From the NCBI RefSeq assembly GCF_028281565.1, contig NZ_JANQJQ010000016.1, positions 186,001 through 250,000 of the forward strand: a stretch of 64,000 bases of DNA. The letters are read 5' to 3'. Below are positions 48,847 to 59,416 of this stretch, piece by piece (within the stretch, counting starts at the first letter, position 1; every line of letters starts with the position of its first letter). Source of the stretch: Seonamhaeicola sp. GTDB lineage: Bacteria; Bacteroidota; Bacteroidia; Flavobacteriales; Flavobacteriaceae. The position numbers were made by a program, and so were the translations under genes. The notes under the pieces are model-generated. The model was given only the letters and a program-made list of their open reading frames with translations. It searched no databases and had not been told where the DNA came from.

Positions 48847-50748
48847 ATGATGAAAGGAATTATGTTAATACGGGGTCTAATACCTGTGTTTTGGATATTG
48901 GGAGTCTCTGTATTTGCACAAGGCCCTCCCAAACCTAATATTATATTGATTATAGCAGACGACCAAGGGTGGTCTCAAGTTAGCACTGGAAAAACAAACT
49001 TAAATAACCCAAGCGATTTTTACGAAACCCCTGTATTGGACAGATTGGCAAATGAAGGTATAACGTTTCCGCATGCATATGCTAATGGTGCTAATTGTGC
49101 GCCAACCCGTGCTGCCATATTAAGTGGGCAATATGCAGTAAGATCTACTAATGATGTATATGCTGTAGATAATTTAAATAGAAAAAATGGTAAAACAACA
49201 ACACTATGCGGACCAACAATGGGTATATCAAATGGACAGGATGAACTACCAGAAGGAGCCATAACCATTGCCGAAACTTTGAAAACAGCTGGGTATATAA
49301 CAGCACATTTTGGTAAGTATCATGTTGGAGGGTCTATAAACTCTAATAGACCCCAGGATCAGGGGTTCGATTTCAACTACGGAGGAGGTTCAGCTGGCAA
49401 TCCGGGCACTTACTTCGCTTCAAATTCTGGTGGATGGAAGTTTAGTGGTAATATAGGCGTGGAGTTAGATCCTTTTGCGCAACCATATACAGAAACGGAA
49501 TCTCAATTACTAGCCAAAAACAGTTCACTTACTGGTACTAAAAAACATGTTACAGATGCTTTAGCTGAAGCAGGTTTGGAGTTTATTAATAATAATAAGG
49601 AAGCGCCTTTTTTTATGTATTTTAGTCAATATGCAATACATGGCCCTTATAATACAGCTAATGCCAGACCTGACTTAGTATTAAAATATCAAACAAAAAA
49701 AGCAAATAATCCTAGTCAGATAGGGCATCATAATGTTGGCCAAGGAGCTATTTTGGAAGGGATGGATCAAACTATTGGAAGAATTATAAATTATTTAGAA
49801 AATACCGACGACCCCAGAAACGAAGGGCATAAACTATCAGAGAACACTTTGGTATATTATGTGTCTGACAATGGGGGTACGGTAAGTACGGATGATAATG
49901 GTCCATTAAAAGGAAAGAAAGGCGAACTAGATGAAGGTGGTATTCGTTCCGTTACGTTGGTCTGGTCTCCTGGTTTGGTGGCCAATCCTGGCACCATAAT
50001 AGATACGCCGGTTTTAACTTTTGATACTTATCCTACATTTGCCGAACTTGCGGGAGCTTCTTTGCCCAGTAATTATGCTATTGATGGTGTTAGTCTCTTG
50101 CCTATTATTAATGGAACGGATATTAATATGGATAGGGGTTCCTTATTTTGGCATTTCCCTGGGTATTTATTAACAAACGGAAGAAATGCAAGACCAGAAA
50201 CCTGCATTAGAAAAGGCGATTATAAGCTCAGATATACTTATGAAGATCAAAACTATCGTTTATATAACTTAATTAGTGATATGAGTGAAAGTACCAATTT
50301 GATTGATGAAACTAATAGTCCTACTCAAGCAGATAGGTTAAAGGCAAAAGAACTAAGTACGGAATTAAGAAATTATTTAATAGATACTAATGCTAAGCTA
50401 CCATTATTGCAAAATGCAAATGGAAGTTGTTCTTCAACTGAGGTAGAATTACCAGAAATTTATACTCAAGGTATTTTGTCGTTTAAAGATTTTGAAATGA
50501 AATCTAGTGTAAAAGTTTTTCCAAACCCCTTTAATTCGGAACTAAAATTTGATTTAACAAGCTTAAATATAAATTCAGACGATATTCATATACTGCTAAC
50601 AGATATTACCGGTAAGAAGGTATATTCTAGAACTGAAAAATTTAATAAAAATATTATTTTACATGATATAAATATTACCAAAGGGTTATACTTTGTTGAA
50701 TTAAGAATTGGAACAAACAAAATCGTTAGAAAATTATTGAAAAACTGA
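48847..50748 (+). CDS. Secreted sulfatase with T9SS tail
   Basis: The 633-residue protein has a signal peptide (VFWILGVSVFAQ) and a type I sulfatase domain from about 30 to 520. The formylglycine motif is NCAPTRAAILSGQ (Cys84, matured by a separate enzyme). The metal ligands are in ILIIADDQGWSQV near 35 and YVSDNGGTVSTDDNG near 340. A T9SS sorting domain (VKVFPNPFNSELKF) closes the protein. It removes sulfate esters from a glycan outside the cell or on its surface; the position attacked is unknown. Two ATGs start the frame, and I keep the first. It converges with the next sulfatase gene. Confidence 0.93.
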   Translation: MMKGIMLIRGLIPVFWILGVSVFAQGPPKPNIILIIADDQGWSQVSTGKTNLNNPSDFYETPVLDRLANEGITFPHAYANGANCAPTRAAILSGQYAVRSTNDVYAVDNLNRKNGKTTTLCGPTMGISNGQDELPEGAITIAETLKTAGYITAHFGKYHVGGSINSNRPQDQGFDFNYGGGSAGNPGTYFASNSGGWKFSGNIGVELDPFAQPYTETESQLLAKNSSLTGTKKHVTDALAEAGLEFINNNKEAPFFMYFSQYAIHGPYNTANARPDLVLKYQTKKANNPSQIGHHNVGQGAILEGMDQTIGRIINYLENTDDPRNEGHKLSENTLVYYVSDNGGTVSTDDNGPLKGKKGELDEGGIRSVTLVWSPGLVANPGTIIDTPVLTFDTYPTFAELAGASLPSNYAIDGVSLLPIINGTDINMDRGSLFWHFPGYLLTNGRNARPETCIRKGDYKLRYTYEDQNYRLYNLISDMSESTNLIDETNSPTQADRLKAKELSTELRNYLIDTNAKLPLLQNANGSCSSTEVELPEIYTQGILSFKDFEMKSSVKVFPNPFNSELKFDLTSLNINSDDIHILLTDITGKKVYSRTEKFNKNIILHDINITKGLYFVELRIGTNKIVRKLLKN

Positions 50749-50877
50749 TGAATAAGTATAGTTGAGCAAGTTAAAAGTTTACCTGCACTTGTTTTGCTTA
50801 CAAAGGTCTATAATTGCAAATGAGTTTATTGATTTATGTAGTTGGCAAATTATTGAGCCTGAATTGAATTGTGATTA

Positions 50878-50913
50878 TCATCATCATCATCATCATAATA
50901 ATAATAATAATAA
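50878..50913. repeat. Trinucleotide microsatellite (TCA)6(TAA)6
   Basis: Six TCA units (50878-50895) run directly into six TAA units (50896-50913) in the 189-bp spacer between two convergent sulfatase genes, just before the stop codon of the minus-strand gene. There is no gene here, and no clear terminator was seen. Confidence 0.85.
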
Positions 50914-50937
50914 AATTATTGTTAGTAGATAATATTT

Positions 50938-53820
50938 TTACTTCTTAATGAATTTTTTAATCAAGACTTCATTGTTTATATCAAATTTCAACAATAAAAA
51001 GTAATAACCAGAATTCAATTTCGATACCGATATATTTACATTATTCATGCCAGCATTAACATTAGTGCCTGCTTCATTTGTATATACTTTTTGTCCAGAA
51101 ATATTATATATATTGGCAGTATATGTAGCTTTTTCTAAACTGGTAATAGAACCCATTAGTGTGTCTTTGACTGGATTTGGATAGATTTTTAAGTTAAACT
51201 TTAATGGTTTTACATTTTGAATGGATAATGTATTTTTTTTAAAATACATACTGTTTGGAATACTGGTTTTTGAAATCTCTGAACTAGAAATTTTTAAGTC
51301 TAAAGCAGGCGTTATATTGTCGTTTTGTTGGTAGTAAATTCTAATTGGATGCTTGCCAGCTTTGAGGTGTAATGTTGTTGATACCTCTGAAGGAGTAAAC
51401 TCAAAATCATTATCAAGGGCATGAATGTCATGGATCATAACATGGCACTTTGAGGCAGATTTTAAATAAAACGTATAGGTTCCATCTACTGGAATGTCAA
51501 GGAATCCAGAATGCGATATGCCAAAATTTGATGTCAAACCACCTGTTGATAAGTCTATTCCCAATGTCTCTTCATTGCTAATAGGTGTTAAAAACTCAAA
51601 ATTTGGTACCCAATCTGCTTCACCTATAAATACGCTTTTGGCTAGCCCACTTGAAAGTCCGGATATTGGAATACTTGGTATTAATTCATTATCATAAGGA
51701 CGACTTGCAGTACTTTCATTCGTTCTAACCTGAAGTACTCTATCTAGCATTTTTTGTTGTAACTCAGTCATAGTAGATGCCAAATTGGTTGTCTCCCTTT
51801 CATCATTTACAACATCATAGATTTCAAAGTAATCCGAATGTCTCTGAATGTTATATCTAACACCTTTATAATCTCCCATTCTTATTACTTGCATTTGGTT
51901 TCTACGTCTAAGTCTCTTAGAGGCTTCGAAATCTGAATAATTTGGCGTAGAGCCATTATTTTGATATTCAAGATAAATGTAACCCTTGTCCTTTTGGTTA
52001 GTATTATCTTGTTTTAAAGAAGGTACAAGAGACGTTCCGTCAGTATAAATGGGGATTGAAACTTGAGCTAATTCAGCAAATGTTGCAAACCAATCCCATT
52101 GGCCAGAGGGAAAAGTAACTGTTGAATTAGCAGGAATCACACCAGGATATCTTGCAATGGTTGGCATTTTAATACCGCCTTCCCACATATCTCGTTTTAT
52201 TCCATTTAAATTAGCATAAGACTGAAAAGCTTGTCCTACGCCATTACTTGAGTGAGGTCCATTATCTGATGAAAATACAATTAAAGTTTCATTGTCAATA
52301 TTTAAATCTTTTAGTAATTGAATGATGTCTTCAACGGCATTATCAACACGACGAATCATAGTTGCAAACTTCTTTTCATTATCCGTCCAGCTTGTTGTTG
52401 CATAATCAGGATGAATATAGGAGTTTGGTATTCCAGAAGCAGTATTTACCCATGGTGTTGGCGATGTTGAGCTTGTCCATTGCAAACCTCCATTTAAACC
52501 TCTTCCGCTAGGGTAGACTTGTGTAGGGGTTTCCAAAGCTGTGTGAGGGACATCATAGGCTAGATATAAGAAAAAGGGTTGCTCAGGTCTTTTACTTTCA
52601 TGCTCTACAATCCATTGTTTTGATTTTGCTGTAAAAACATCAGTAGTATAGGTTAAGTCGGTTCCCTCTAGTATTTTGGTATAGCCATCAGTAAAGAATG
52701 ATTCTTTACCTGTAGTTCCATTTTGAGGATAATGAATATGCCCTTGGTTGTGATATAAAAACCCATAAAATTGTTCAAAACCTCTTTTTAATGGATGAGC
52801 TGGAAGTCCTGAATTACGTGGGCCAGCAGTTCCGTTTTTACCAACATGCATGGTTCTGTAACCTGATTTAGATAACATTTGCGCTAAGGTCAAGCTATTT
52901 TTAGAAGCCTTATCAAATTGATTATTTCGAACGCTTGAATGTCCCTGACTGAGGCCTTCTAAAAATGATGCTCTTGATGGCGCACAAACAGGAGCGGCTG
53001 TATAATGATGGGTAAGCATAGCACCTTCGTTAGCCATTTTATCTAACTGGGGGGTTGCCATTTTTTTATTTCCAGTTCTTAGATTTTGCCAAAAATTACC
53101 TAAATCACCATAACCTAAATCGTCCAATAATATATATATGATATTTGGGCCATTGTTTGGTTTTGGAGTATCTGCATAACTTTTATTGCCGTTACCTGGA
53201 AAAAGTTTTATAAGTGTTTCTTCTCCAGTTTCTGAAATAAAAATATTATCATCTTCAACTGCTGGAGAACTACCCACAGTTATATTGGATAAATAGTTAT
53301 TGCGAACAAAATCAGCGGATATATTTTTTAAAAACAGTATTCCTGAATAATCAGGATCAATGCTGATAGTTGAACCTTGTAAAGGATCTGTAGCACTGTT
53401 AAGAGTAATGTGGGTGTCATTTTTTAAATCAATATTTAGATCCACAAGTTTATTAGTTGTAATTGTGCCTCCAAATGCTTCTAAAGTACTTTTTTGCCCG
53501 GTACTTGGAGTAAAAGACTCAATCCTATCTCCAATAAGGCTACCTCCGTGGATAGTTAGTGTATTTCCCCCTAAAAGCAAACTGCCGTTGAAACCACTAG
53601 AACCACCTACAGTACCATTATTAATTAACAAATTAAATGTTATTGGTGTATTCTTATCTATTTGAGGTGGAGGGTTTTCATTATCACTCCAATTTCCAAT
53701 GTTAAAAAGTGAAACACCATCCGCATTTCCTGTCCAAGTATAAGTTTGAGCAGTTAAGTTAGTTGTTATTATTATTCCAATAATGAGTACGTATAATTTC
53801 ATTGAAATGATTTTTTTCAA
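50938..53820 (-). CDS. Large secreted sulfatase with PA14-like domain and T9SS tail
   Basis: The 960-residue protein has a signal peptide. A beta-helical or autotransporter-like N-terminal domain (about 25-200; TYTWTGNADGVSLFNIGNWSD is typical of such starts) is followed by a type I sulfatase domain at about 225-700. The formylglycine motif is PVCAPSRASFLEG (Cys near 278) and the metal ligands are in YILLDDLGYGDLGNF and VFSSDNGPHSSNG. A PA14-like module (VDGTYTFYLKSASKCHVMI, LHLKAGKHPIRIYYQQN; about 770-860) and a T9SS tail (FNLKIYPNPVKDTLMG) follow. The extra domains probably bind glycan. It is a single minus-strand gene whose upstream spacer also holds the promoter of the second SusC gene. 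Confidence 0.9.
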   Translation of the reverse strand: MKKIISMKLYVLIIGIIITTNLTAQTYTWTGNADGVSLFNIGNWSDNENPPPQIDKNTPITFNLLINNGTVGGSSGFNGSLLLGGNTLTIHGGSLIGDRIESFTPSTGQKSTLEAFGGTITTNKLVDLNIDLKNDTHITLNSATDPLQGSTISIDPDYSGILFLKNISADFVRNNYLSNITVGSSPAVEDDNIFISETGEETLIKLFPGNGNKSYADTPKPNNGPNIIYILLDDLGYGDLGNFWQNLRTGNKKMATPQLDKMANEGAMLTHHYTAAPVCAPSRASFLEGLSQGHSSVRNNQFDKASKNSLTLAQMLSKSGYRTMHVGKNGTAGPRNSGLPAHPLKRGFEQFYGFLYHNQGHIHYPQNGTTGKESFFTDGYTKILEGTDLTYTTDVFTAKSKQWIVEHESKRPEQPFFLYLAYDVPHTALETPTQVYPSGRGLNGGLQWTSSTSPTPWVNTASGIPNSYIHPDYATTSWTDNEKKFATMIRRVDNAVEDIIQLLKDLNIDNETLIVFSSDNGPHSSNGVGQAFQSYANLNGIKRDMWEGGIKMPTIARYPGVIPANSTVTFPSGQWDWFATFAELAQVSIPIYTDGTSLVPSLKQDNTNQKDKGYIYLEYQNNGSTPNYSDFEASKRLRRRNQMQVIRMGDYKGVRYNIQRHSDYFEIYDVVNDERETTNLASTMTELQQKMLDRVLQVRTNESTASRPYDNELIPSIPISGLSSGLAKSVFIGEADWVPNFEFLTPISNEETLGIDLSTGGLTSNFGISHSGFLDIPVDGTYTFYLKSASKCHVMIHDIHALDNDFEFTPSEVSTTLHLKAGKHPIRIYYQQNDNITPALDLKISSSEISKTSIPNSMYFKKNTLSIQNVKPLKFNLKIYPNPVKDTLMGSITSLEKATYTANIYNISGQKVYTNEAGTNVNAGMNNVNISVSKLNSGYYFLLLKFDINNEVLIKKFIKK

Positions 53821-54387
53821 AATTAATTGCTTATAGATTAAAATATGTCTCTTATATGTTATTCACATGTTGCATATTTTAATGAAATGATATAAACTTG
53901 ATGTTTTTAAGTATATGGAAGAGAGTTGATAGGAGCTAAAATGTTTTATGTATTATTTGCTAATTGCAATTCTAAAATACCGATTTCGACTTTTGAAGGG
54001 ACTAGGTTTTTTCCCAAGGAACATATCGCTGTTCATGAGCCTATTGCAGAAACTATAATTGTTTGAATTTTAAATAGACTATATTCCTAATTAGCTTTAT
54101 TTCGAGTTTTTATTTTGGTGTGTAATCAGCTTGTTTTCGTTTCAATCTCCAATTTTACTATCTTTTTGAAACTTTAGGCTTTCATCTATTTCTCTTTTGT
54201 CTTTAATAAGTAGGGCACTACCTTTTCAGTTTGTGTTATTTTGTTGGTGTCATGGTAATTTATTATTCCTTACAAAACCTTTTTAGGTTTTGAAAATCTG
54301 GTTGATTATTAGAGTTTTAACAACTATAGACTATTCACAAAAAAGCAGAGTAGAAGATCAAGTCTAACTTTTCAATTATACAATTTG
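53821..54387. other. Gene-free divergent spacer upstream of SusC pair 2
   Basis: This AT-rich spacer of about 570 bases has no coding sequence. The rightward operator and promoter lie at its end. No GTCTCAA-type motif for the leftward sulfatase gene was found in it, and no strong dyads were noticed. Confidence 0.5.
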
Positions 54388-54415
54388 CAACCTGGCGATA
54401 CCTTATTGAGACATA
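54388..54415 (+). promoter_or_regulatory. HTCS-type operator, copy 4, upstream of susC pair 2
   Basis: GCAACCT-N6-ACCTTATTGAGAC-AT, a full consensus match. It ends 28 bp before the -7 box at 54444. Confidence 0.65.
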
Positions 54416-54443
54416 GAAAGTCATATACATGGTTAATTAAATA

Positions 54444-54451
54444 TAGATTTG
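54444..54451 (+). promoter_or_regulatory. -7 box of susC pair 2
   Basis: TAGATTTG is a full match to TAnnTTTG. Transcription would begin near 54458, 20 nt before the ATG at 54478. No -33 box is present at the usual distance; the operator takes that position. Confidence 0.6.
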
Positions 54452-54477
54452 CCGGTAAACTAAATCTAAATAGAATT

Positions 54478-57400
54478 ATGAAGAAAAAACAGGTCATGTT
54501 TTTATTGCTGCTACTGAGTTCTATATCAGTTATAGCGCAAACAACATTAACGGGTAAGGTAACAGATGCTTCTAATGTTCCTCTTCCTGGGGTTAATGTT
54601 ATTATTAAGGGAACAACACAAGGAACAACAACAGATTTTGATGGGAATTATTCAGTTCTAACATCGACAGGAGATATTTTGGAATTTTCTTATCTGGGAT
54701 TTGTAAGCCAAAGTATTAGTGTTGGAGATCAAACTCAAATTAATGTTATATTAAATGAAGATGTTGCTAAACTAGATGAAGTAGTGGTAGTAGGTTATGG
54801 GACACAGAAAAAAATTAGTGTTACAGGTTCTGTAGCTACTCTAAAAGTAGAAAATATTGTTGAGCAGCCTGCTAGTAACGTTAAAAATTTACTTGTGGGT
54901 CAAGTACCTGGTTTGGTTACAAATCAAAATCCCGGACTACCTGGAGCGGACAATGTAGATTTAAGTGTAAGGGGTTTTGGTAATCCGCTAGTGATAGTAG
55001 ACGGTGTAGAATCAACACTTGATAGATTAGATCCTAATGATATTGAAAATATTTCCGTTTTAAAAGACGCCTCGGCTGCAATTTATGGAGCTAGAGCAGG
55101 TAATGGAGTTATTTTGGTAACTACAAAAAGGGGAACTAAGGGTAAGATGACTGTTAACTATCATGGATGGACCGGTACTCAAGCTCCGGTTGCGTATAAT
55201 AAAAAATCTAATGCAGTAAACTACATCTTACGTGGAAGAGAAGCCCTTTTTAATGAGCAATATGACCCTAATAACCCTAATGCAACAATTGACTATGGTA
55301 CGGGAAATTTCACTGATGAAAATTTACAGAAATTCATCGATTCGGGAGAGAGTTATGATTGGGTTGATGCAACCCTTCGTAGTTCTGGAGCTTCAATAGC
55401 TCAACATAATTTTAATTTTAATGGAGGAAGTGATAAAGTAAGATATTATACCTCACTGGGAACCCTTTCACAAACTGGTATATTTAGAGGAGATTACGAT
55501 TATAAAAAACTCAATGTAACAAACAATCTTGATGTGGAGCTTACTAATAACTTAAGTCTAAAATTTAACAGTTCCTATATATATGAAGAACAAGATTATG
55601 CTTTTACTCCAATAAATAGAATTTGGAATGATTTAGATACGGCACAACCTGTATTTAGAACATCCCTTCCTAATCCAGATTTAGCTCCTTATTCGGGGTT
55701 TAGCGAGCGTTCTCCGGTAGCTAGAACGTTTAAAAAATGGGCAGGTTATAACTATACCGAAAAAAACACATTAGCGGCCGCTATAGATTTAAATTATAAA
55801 ACACCTTTTATAGAAGGTTTAAGCTTAGGTCTTAGAGTTAATTTTAGACATAGGGCTTTTTATAATGAAACATTTGAAAAACCTTATACAGTTTGGTCTT
55901 ATGATCCTGATGATAATGATATAGAAAGAGTTGATGGTTATAAAAACGAAGGTGAGTTATTGCCTAATAATTTTTCTAAAAGATATTTCTCTGGAACAAC
56001 AAATGGCAGACCGGATGCGAGATTTAGATTGTTGTACAGGGGAACCGCTAACTACAGCAAAAATTTCAATAAACATGCATTTGGAGTTTTAACCTTTCTT
56101 GAAAAAGAAGATAATACGTATAGAACAATATTTTCCACGACAAGGGACAATTTATCTTTACAAAATCCGGATATTGACGCCACAGATGATGCTTTGACTA
56201 CTGTGGGAGGAACAGGTATAGATACGGAGTATACTCGAATAAGTGCTGCAGGAAGAATAAATTATGCTTATGATAACAAGTATTTATTAGAAGCCACCCT
56301 TCGTGCAGATGCAAGTTCTAAGTTTGGGTCTAATAACAGATGGGGGTTCTTTCCATCAGTTTCTATGGGATGGAATATTGCTAAGGAAAACTTTTTATTG
56401 GACAACAATACCATAAATCAATTAAAGCTCAGGCTGTCTTATAGTCAAACGGGTATTGATAGTAATGTTGGTAATACACAGTTCGACTATTTAACCGGAT
56501 TTACGATACAAGATGGTTCGTATATTTTAAATGGAAATGCAGTTCCACTTATCGGAACAGCTGGAGTGGTAAATGAAGATATAACATGGGAAACAACGAC
56601 CTTATACAATATTGGGTTGGATGTGACCCTTTTTAGTGGCAAAGTTAATGCTAGTATAGATGGTTTTTACCGGGCGAGAAAAGATATTTTGGCAGAAGCT
56701 ATAGAATCTTTTCCAACTACATTTGGTGCTAATTTGCCAGATTCAAATATCAATTCAGATAATACAAGAGGTTTAGATGTTGCATTGGGTTATAAAGGAC
56801 ATATAGGTGAGGAGTTTAAATTTTCATTAAATGGAGTGTTTGGTATTCACAAAAAAAGATGGGACCATTTTGAAGAAGATATTGATGAAAATGATCCAAT
56901 TCAAGTAAAATATGACCAACGATCAGGGAGAAATAAAAATATAACCTGGGGCTATCAAACAGCTGGTCTTTTTAATACTCAAGAAGCTGTAGATGAATAT
57001 ATTGCGGCCTATGATTTATCAAATTTTGACGGTGGTGATTTACCAAGACCTGGAGATTTTATATATGTAGATACCAATAATGATGGAGTGCTTGACACTT
57101 CAGATAGAGTAAATATTGGTTATGGAACATCTGCGGAGGTCACATATTCATTAAATACAAATTTTGAATATAAAGGGGTTTCATTGAACATGCTTTGGCA
57201 GGGAGCAAGTAATGTGAAAGTAACCGCCGGAGGTATATTAAGAGCGCCTTTTGGAAATGAACAATCATCCTTAGAGCTACATGATAAATATTCTTGGAGA
57301 CAAGATCCAGCAAATCCTGGTGTTAATATAAACCCTAACGCTATTTTGCCGGCATTTGAAACAGGTTCTAGACAGTGGAATAGCCAACTTAATGATTTTT

Positions 57401-57645
57401 GGGTACTGGATGGTACTTATGTTAGGTTAAAAGCAGCAACATTGAGTTATAGTCTTGATAGTAGTTTATTAGATAAAATAGGGTTCAATAGGTTTGAATT
57501 ATATGTGTCCGGAGATAATTTATTCACGTTGTCCAAATTAGGAATTTTCAAAGATGGTATTGACCCAGAACAGGCGAATAATCCAAGTGCTAATAGTTTA
57601 CCTGTGCTAAGAACATATACTCTAGGATTAAGATTAAGTATTTAA
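54478..57645 (+). CDS. susC: SusC/RagA family TonB-dependent transporter (PUL pair 2)
   Basis: The 1055-residue protein starts at ATG 54478 (KKKQVMFLLLLLSSISVIAQ, signal peptide). The frame stays open upstream to 54385, but that stretch contains the operator and promoter. It has a carboxypeptidase-like domain (GKVTDASNVPLPGVNVIIKG), a TonB-box region (LDEVVVVGYGTQKKI near 97), the plug signature SVLKDASAAIYGARAGNGV near 197 and a beta-barrel ending RTYTLGLRLSI. It imports oligosaccharides across the outer membrane together with its SusD partner encoded 10 bp downstream. It is quite different from pair 1, so a second glycan fragment or linkage is probably taken up. Confidence 0.96.
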   Translation: MKKKQVMFLLLLLSSISVIAQTTLTGKVTDASNVPLPGVNVIIKGTTQGTTTDFDGNYSVLTSTGDILEFSYLGFVSQSISVGDQTQINVILNEDVAKLDEVVVVGYGTQKKISVTGSVATLKVENIVEQPASNVKNLLVGQVPGLVTNQNPGLPGADNVDLSVRGFGNPLVIVDGVESTLDRLDPNDIENISVLKDASAAIYGARAGNGVILVTTKRGTKGKMTVNYHGWTGTQAPVAYNKKSNAVNYILRGREALFNEQYDPNNPNATIDYGTGNFTDENLQKFIDSGESYDWVDATLRSSGASIAQHNFNFNGGSDKVRYYTSLGTLSQTGIFRGDYDYKKLNVTNNLDVELTNNLSLKFNSSYIYEEQDYAFTPINRIWNDLDTAQPVFRTSLPNPDLAPYSGFSERSPVARTFKKWAGYNYTEKNTLAAAIDLNYKTPFIEGLSLGLRVNFRHRAFYNETFEKPYTVWSYDPDDNDIERVDGYKNEGELLPNNFSKRYFSGTTNGRPDARFRLLYRGTANYSKNFNKHAFGVLTFLEKEDNTYRTIFSTTRDNLSLQNPDIDATDDALTTVGGTGIDTEYTRISAAGRINYAYDNKYLLEATLRADASSKFGSNNRWGFFPSVSMGWNIAKENFLLDNNTINQLKLRLSYSQTGIDSNVGNTQFDYLTGFTIQDGSYILNGNAVPLIGTAGVVNEDITWETTTLYNIGLDVTLFSGKVNASIDGFYRARKDILAEAIESFPTTFGANLPDSNINSDNTRGLDVALGYKGHIGEEFKFSLNGVFGIHKKRWDHFEEDIDENDPIQVKYDQRSGRNKNITWGYQTAGLFNTQEAVDEYIAAYDLSNFDGGDLPRPGDFIYVDTNNDGVLDTSDRVNIGYGTSAEVTYSLNTNFEYKGVSLNMLWQGASNVKVTAGGILRAPFGNEQSSLELHDKYSWRQDPANPGVNINPNAILPAFETGSRQWNSQLNDFWVLDGTYVRLKAATLSYSLDSSLLDKIGFNRFELYVSGDNLFTLSKLGIFKDGIDPEQANNPSANSLPVLRTYTLGLRLSI

Positions 57646-57655
57646 AAAAATAGTT

Positions 57656-59389
57656 ATGAAAAAAATATTTTATTTATTGGTAATCACAACTTTTACTTTT
57701 AGTTGTGAGTCGGAGTTGGAAAAAGTGGCTCCGTTTATTTCTGAAGATTCCGTTTTCGAGGAAGCCAGACTTACAGAAGCTTATATTGCAGAACTTTATG
57801 ATGATTTAAGGTTCTTTGATACACGTCAGTCTCACTCTATCGGCATAATTTCTTGTATGGGAGGCGAATATACGGCTTTAGCCAATTGGCAATCGCCAAA
57901 TCAAGCAGTTAGAAGAAACTATAGTCCCGAAAATGGTTCTGCAAATATGGATTTTTGGGCATATGAAACACTAAGGGAATTGAATACCTTTATTGAAGGT
58001 ATTGTTACAAGTAGTTCTTTTTCCCAAGAATATATTAATACAAAATTGGCCGAAGCAAAATTTTTAAGAGCCTATTTATTTTTTGATATGGTAAGACGAT
58101 ATGGGGGTGTGCCTATTATAACTACTCCTCAAACCGAAGATGATCCCATAGAAGAATTATATCCGGCTAGAAATTCAGAACAGGAAGTATATGACTTTAT
58201 TTATAATGAACTTGAAGAAACAAAGTCTTTGTTTACAAATACTAAAACAGGGGCTGTTGGTCAGGCGGATAAGTATGCCGCAATGGCTTTACAGAGTAGA
58301 GCCATGTTATATGCCGGGAGTATAGCTACTTTTGGTGATGTTCAATTGAATGGCTTGTTAGGTATACCGGCCTCGGAAGCCGAAGCTTATTACCAAAAAA
58401 GTTATAATGCTTCCAAAGAACTAATAGATTCAGGAATGTTTTCACTTTATAACGTGTCTTCTGACCCCGTAAAAAACTTCTCGGATATGTTTTTAGTAGA
58501 AGGTAATGATGAAGTTATTTTTGCCGAAGTTTTTGAACCTATAACTCATGGTCATTCTCTAGATTTGTTAGGTACACCAGAAGGATTTCCTGGAACATGG
58601 AACTCCAATTGGCAGGTTAATTATGACATTGTAGAAAGGTTTGAGTTTATGGATGGAAGACCGGATATTGATCGAGCAGATTTGAATTCTACTAACCTCT
58701 GGGATGTTGATGACTTTTTTGGCAATAGGGATCCAAGGTTAAGAGCTTCTGTTTTTTATCCGGAATCTGTTTACGAAGGTTTAACCCTTTATTTTCATTC
58801 GGCGTCTATAGTTAATGGTAACGAGGTAACGTCAGGTACAGTAATAAATGTCAATAATGAAGCTATACCTGCAGCCGGAGGTTCTAGAATGACAAGAAGA
58901 TCTTCTATGCTTTTGCGTAAAAAATTAAATCTCTCAGCTTATGCTGCCATTGCTGATAATTCGGGACAAGACATGTATGTATTTAGATATGGCGAAATTT
59001 TGTTAAACTATGCGGAAGCTTCTCACTATCTTGGAAAGTTTGATGAATCCAAAGAGGCTGTTAATCAAATAAGAACAAGGGCAGGAATGTTTCTTAAGGA
59101 TGTTGTTGGGGAAGAAGAAATTAGAAGAGAAAGAGAGGTTGAACTTGCTTTTGAAGAACATAGATACTGGGACATGAAGCGCTGGAGGCTCGCAGATACT
59201 GATTTGAACCAAAATAAAAAGGGTTGTACATTCAAATATTATCCAGATCAGGACCTTTATACTATTGAGTTAAGAAATGACGTAATTGGTAATAATAGAA
59301 GGAGGTTTGGAGAGGAACGTTATTATTTGCCTTTAAGAAGTGAATGGATAGCTGATAATCCAAAACTTTTACAAAACCCGGGATACTAA
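57656..59389 (+). CDS. susD: SusD/RagB family nutrient-binding lipoprotein (PUL pair 2)
   Basis: The 577-residue protein has a lipobox (LVITTFTFSC). The SusD N-terminal region contains LRELNTFIEGIV and KLAEAKFLRAYLFFDMVRRYGGVP near 125. The RagB C-terminal domain has VFRYGEILLNYAEASHYLG near 440 and REREVELAFEEHRYWDMKRW, ending YYLPLRSEWIADNPKL. It forms the lid of the SusC pair 2 transporter at the cell surface. A 17-bp perfect inverted repeat follows 27 bp after its stop and separates it from the sulfatase genes. Confidence 0.95.
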   Translation: MKKIFYLLVITTFTFSCESELEKVAPFISEDSVFEEARLTEAYIAELYDDLRFFDTRQSHSIGIISCMGGEYTALANWQSPNQAVRRNYSPENGSANMDFWAYETLRELNTFIEGIVTSSSFSQEYINTKLAEAKFLRAYLFFDMVRRYGGVPIITTPQTEDDPIEELYPARNSEQEVYDFIYNELEETKSLFTNTKTGAVGQADKYAAMALQSRAMLYAGSIATFGDVQLNGLLGIPASEAEAYYQKSYNASKELIDSGMFSLYNVSSDPVKNFSDMFLVEGNDEVIFAEVFEPITHGHSLDLLGTPEGFPGTWNSNWQVNYDIVERFEFMDGRPDIDRADLNSTNLWDVDDFFGNRDPRLRASVFYPESVYEGLTLYFHSASIVNGNEVTSGTVINVNNEAIPAAGGSRMTRRSSMLLRKKLNLSAYAAIADNSGQDMYVFRYGEILLNYAEASHYLGKFDESKEAVNQIRTRAGMFLKDVVGEEEIRREREVELAFEEHRYWDMKRWRLADTDLNQNKKGCTFKYYPDQDLYTIELRNDVIGNNRRRFGEERYYLPLRSEWIADNPKLLQNPGY

Positions 59390-59416
59390 TAAAAGGTCAT
59401 AAAATTAATATTAAAT

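Noticed and set aside
54385-54477. An in-frame TTG start 31 codons upstream of the second SusC
   Set aside because: The extension would translate the operator and -7 box, and the signal peptide begins cleanly at ATG 54478.
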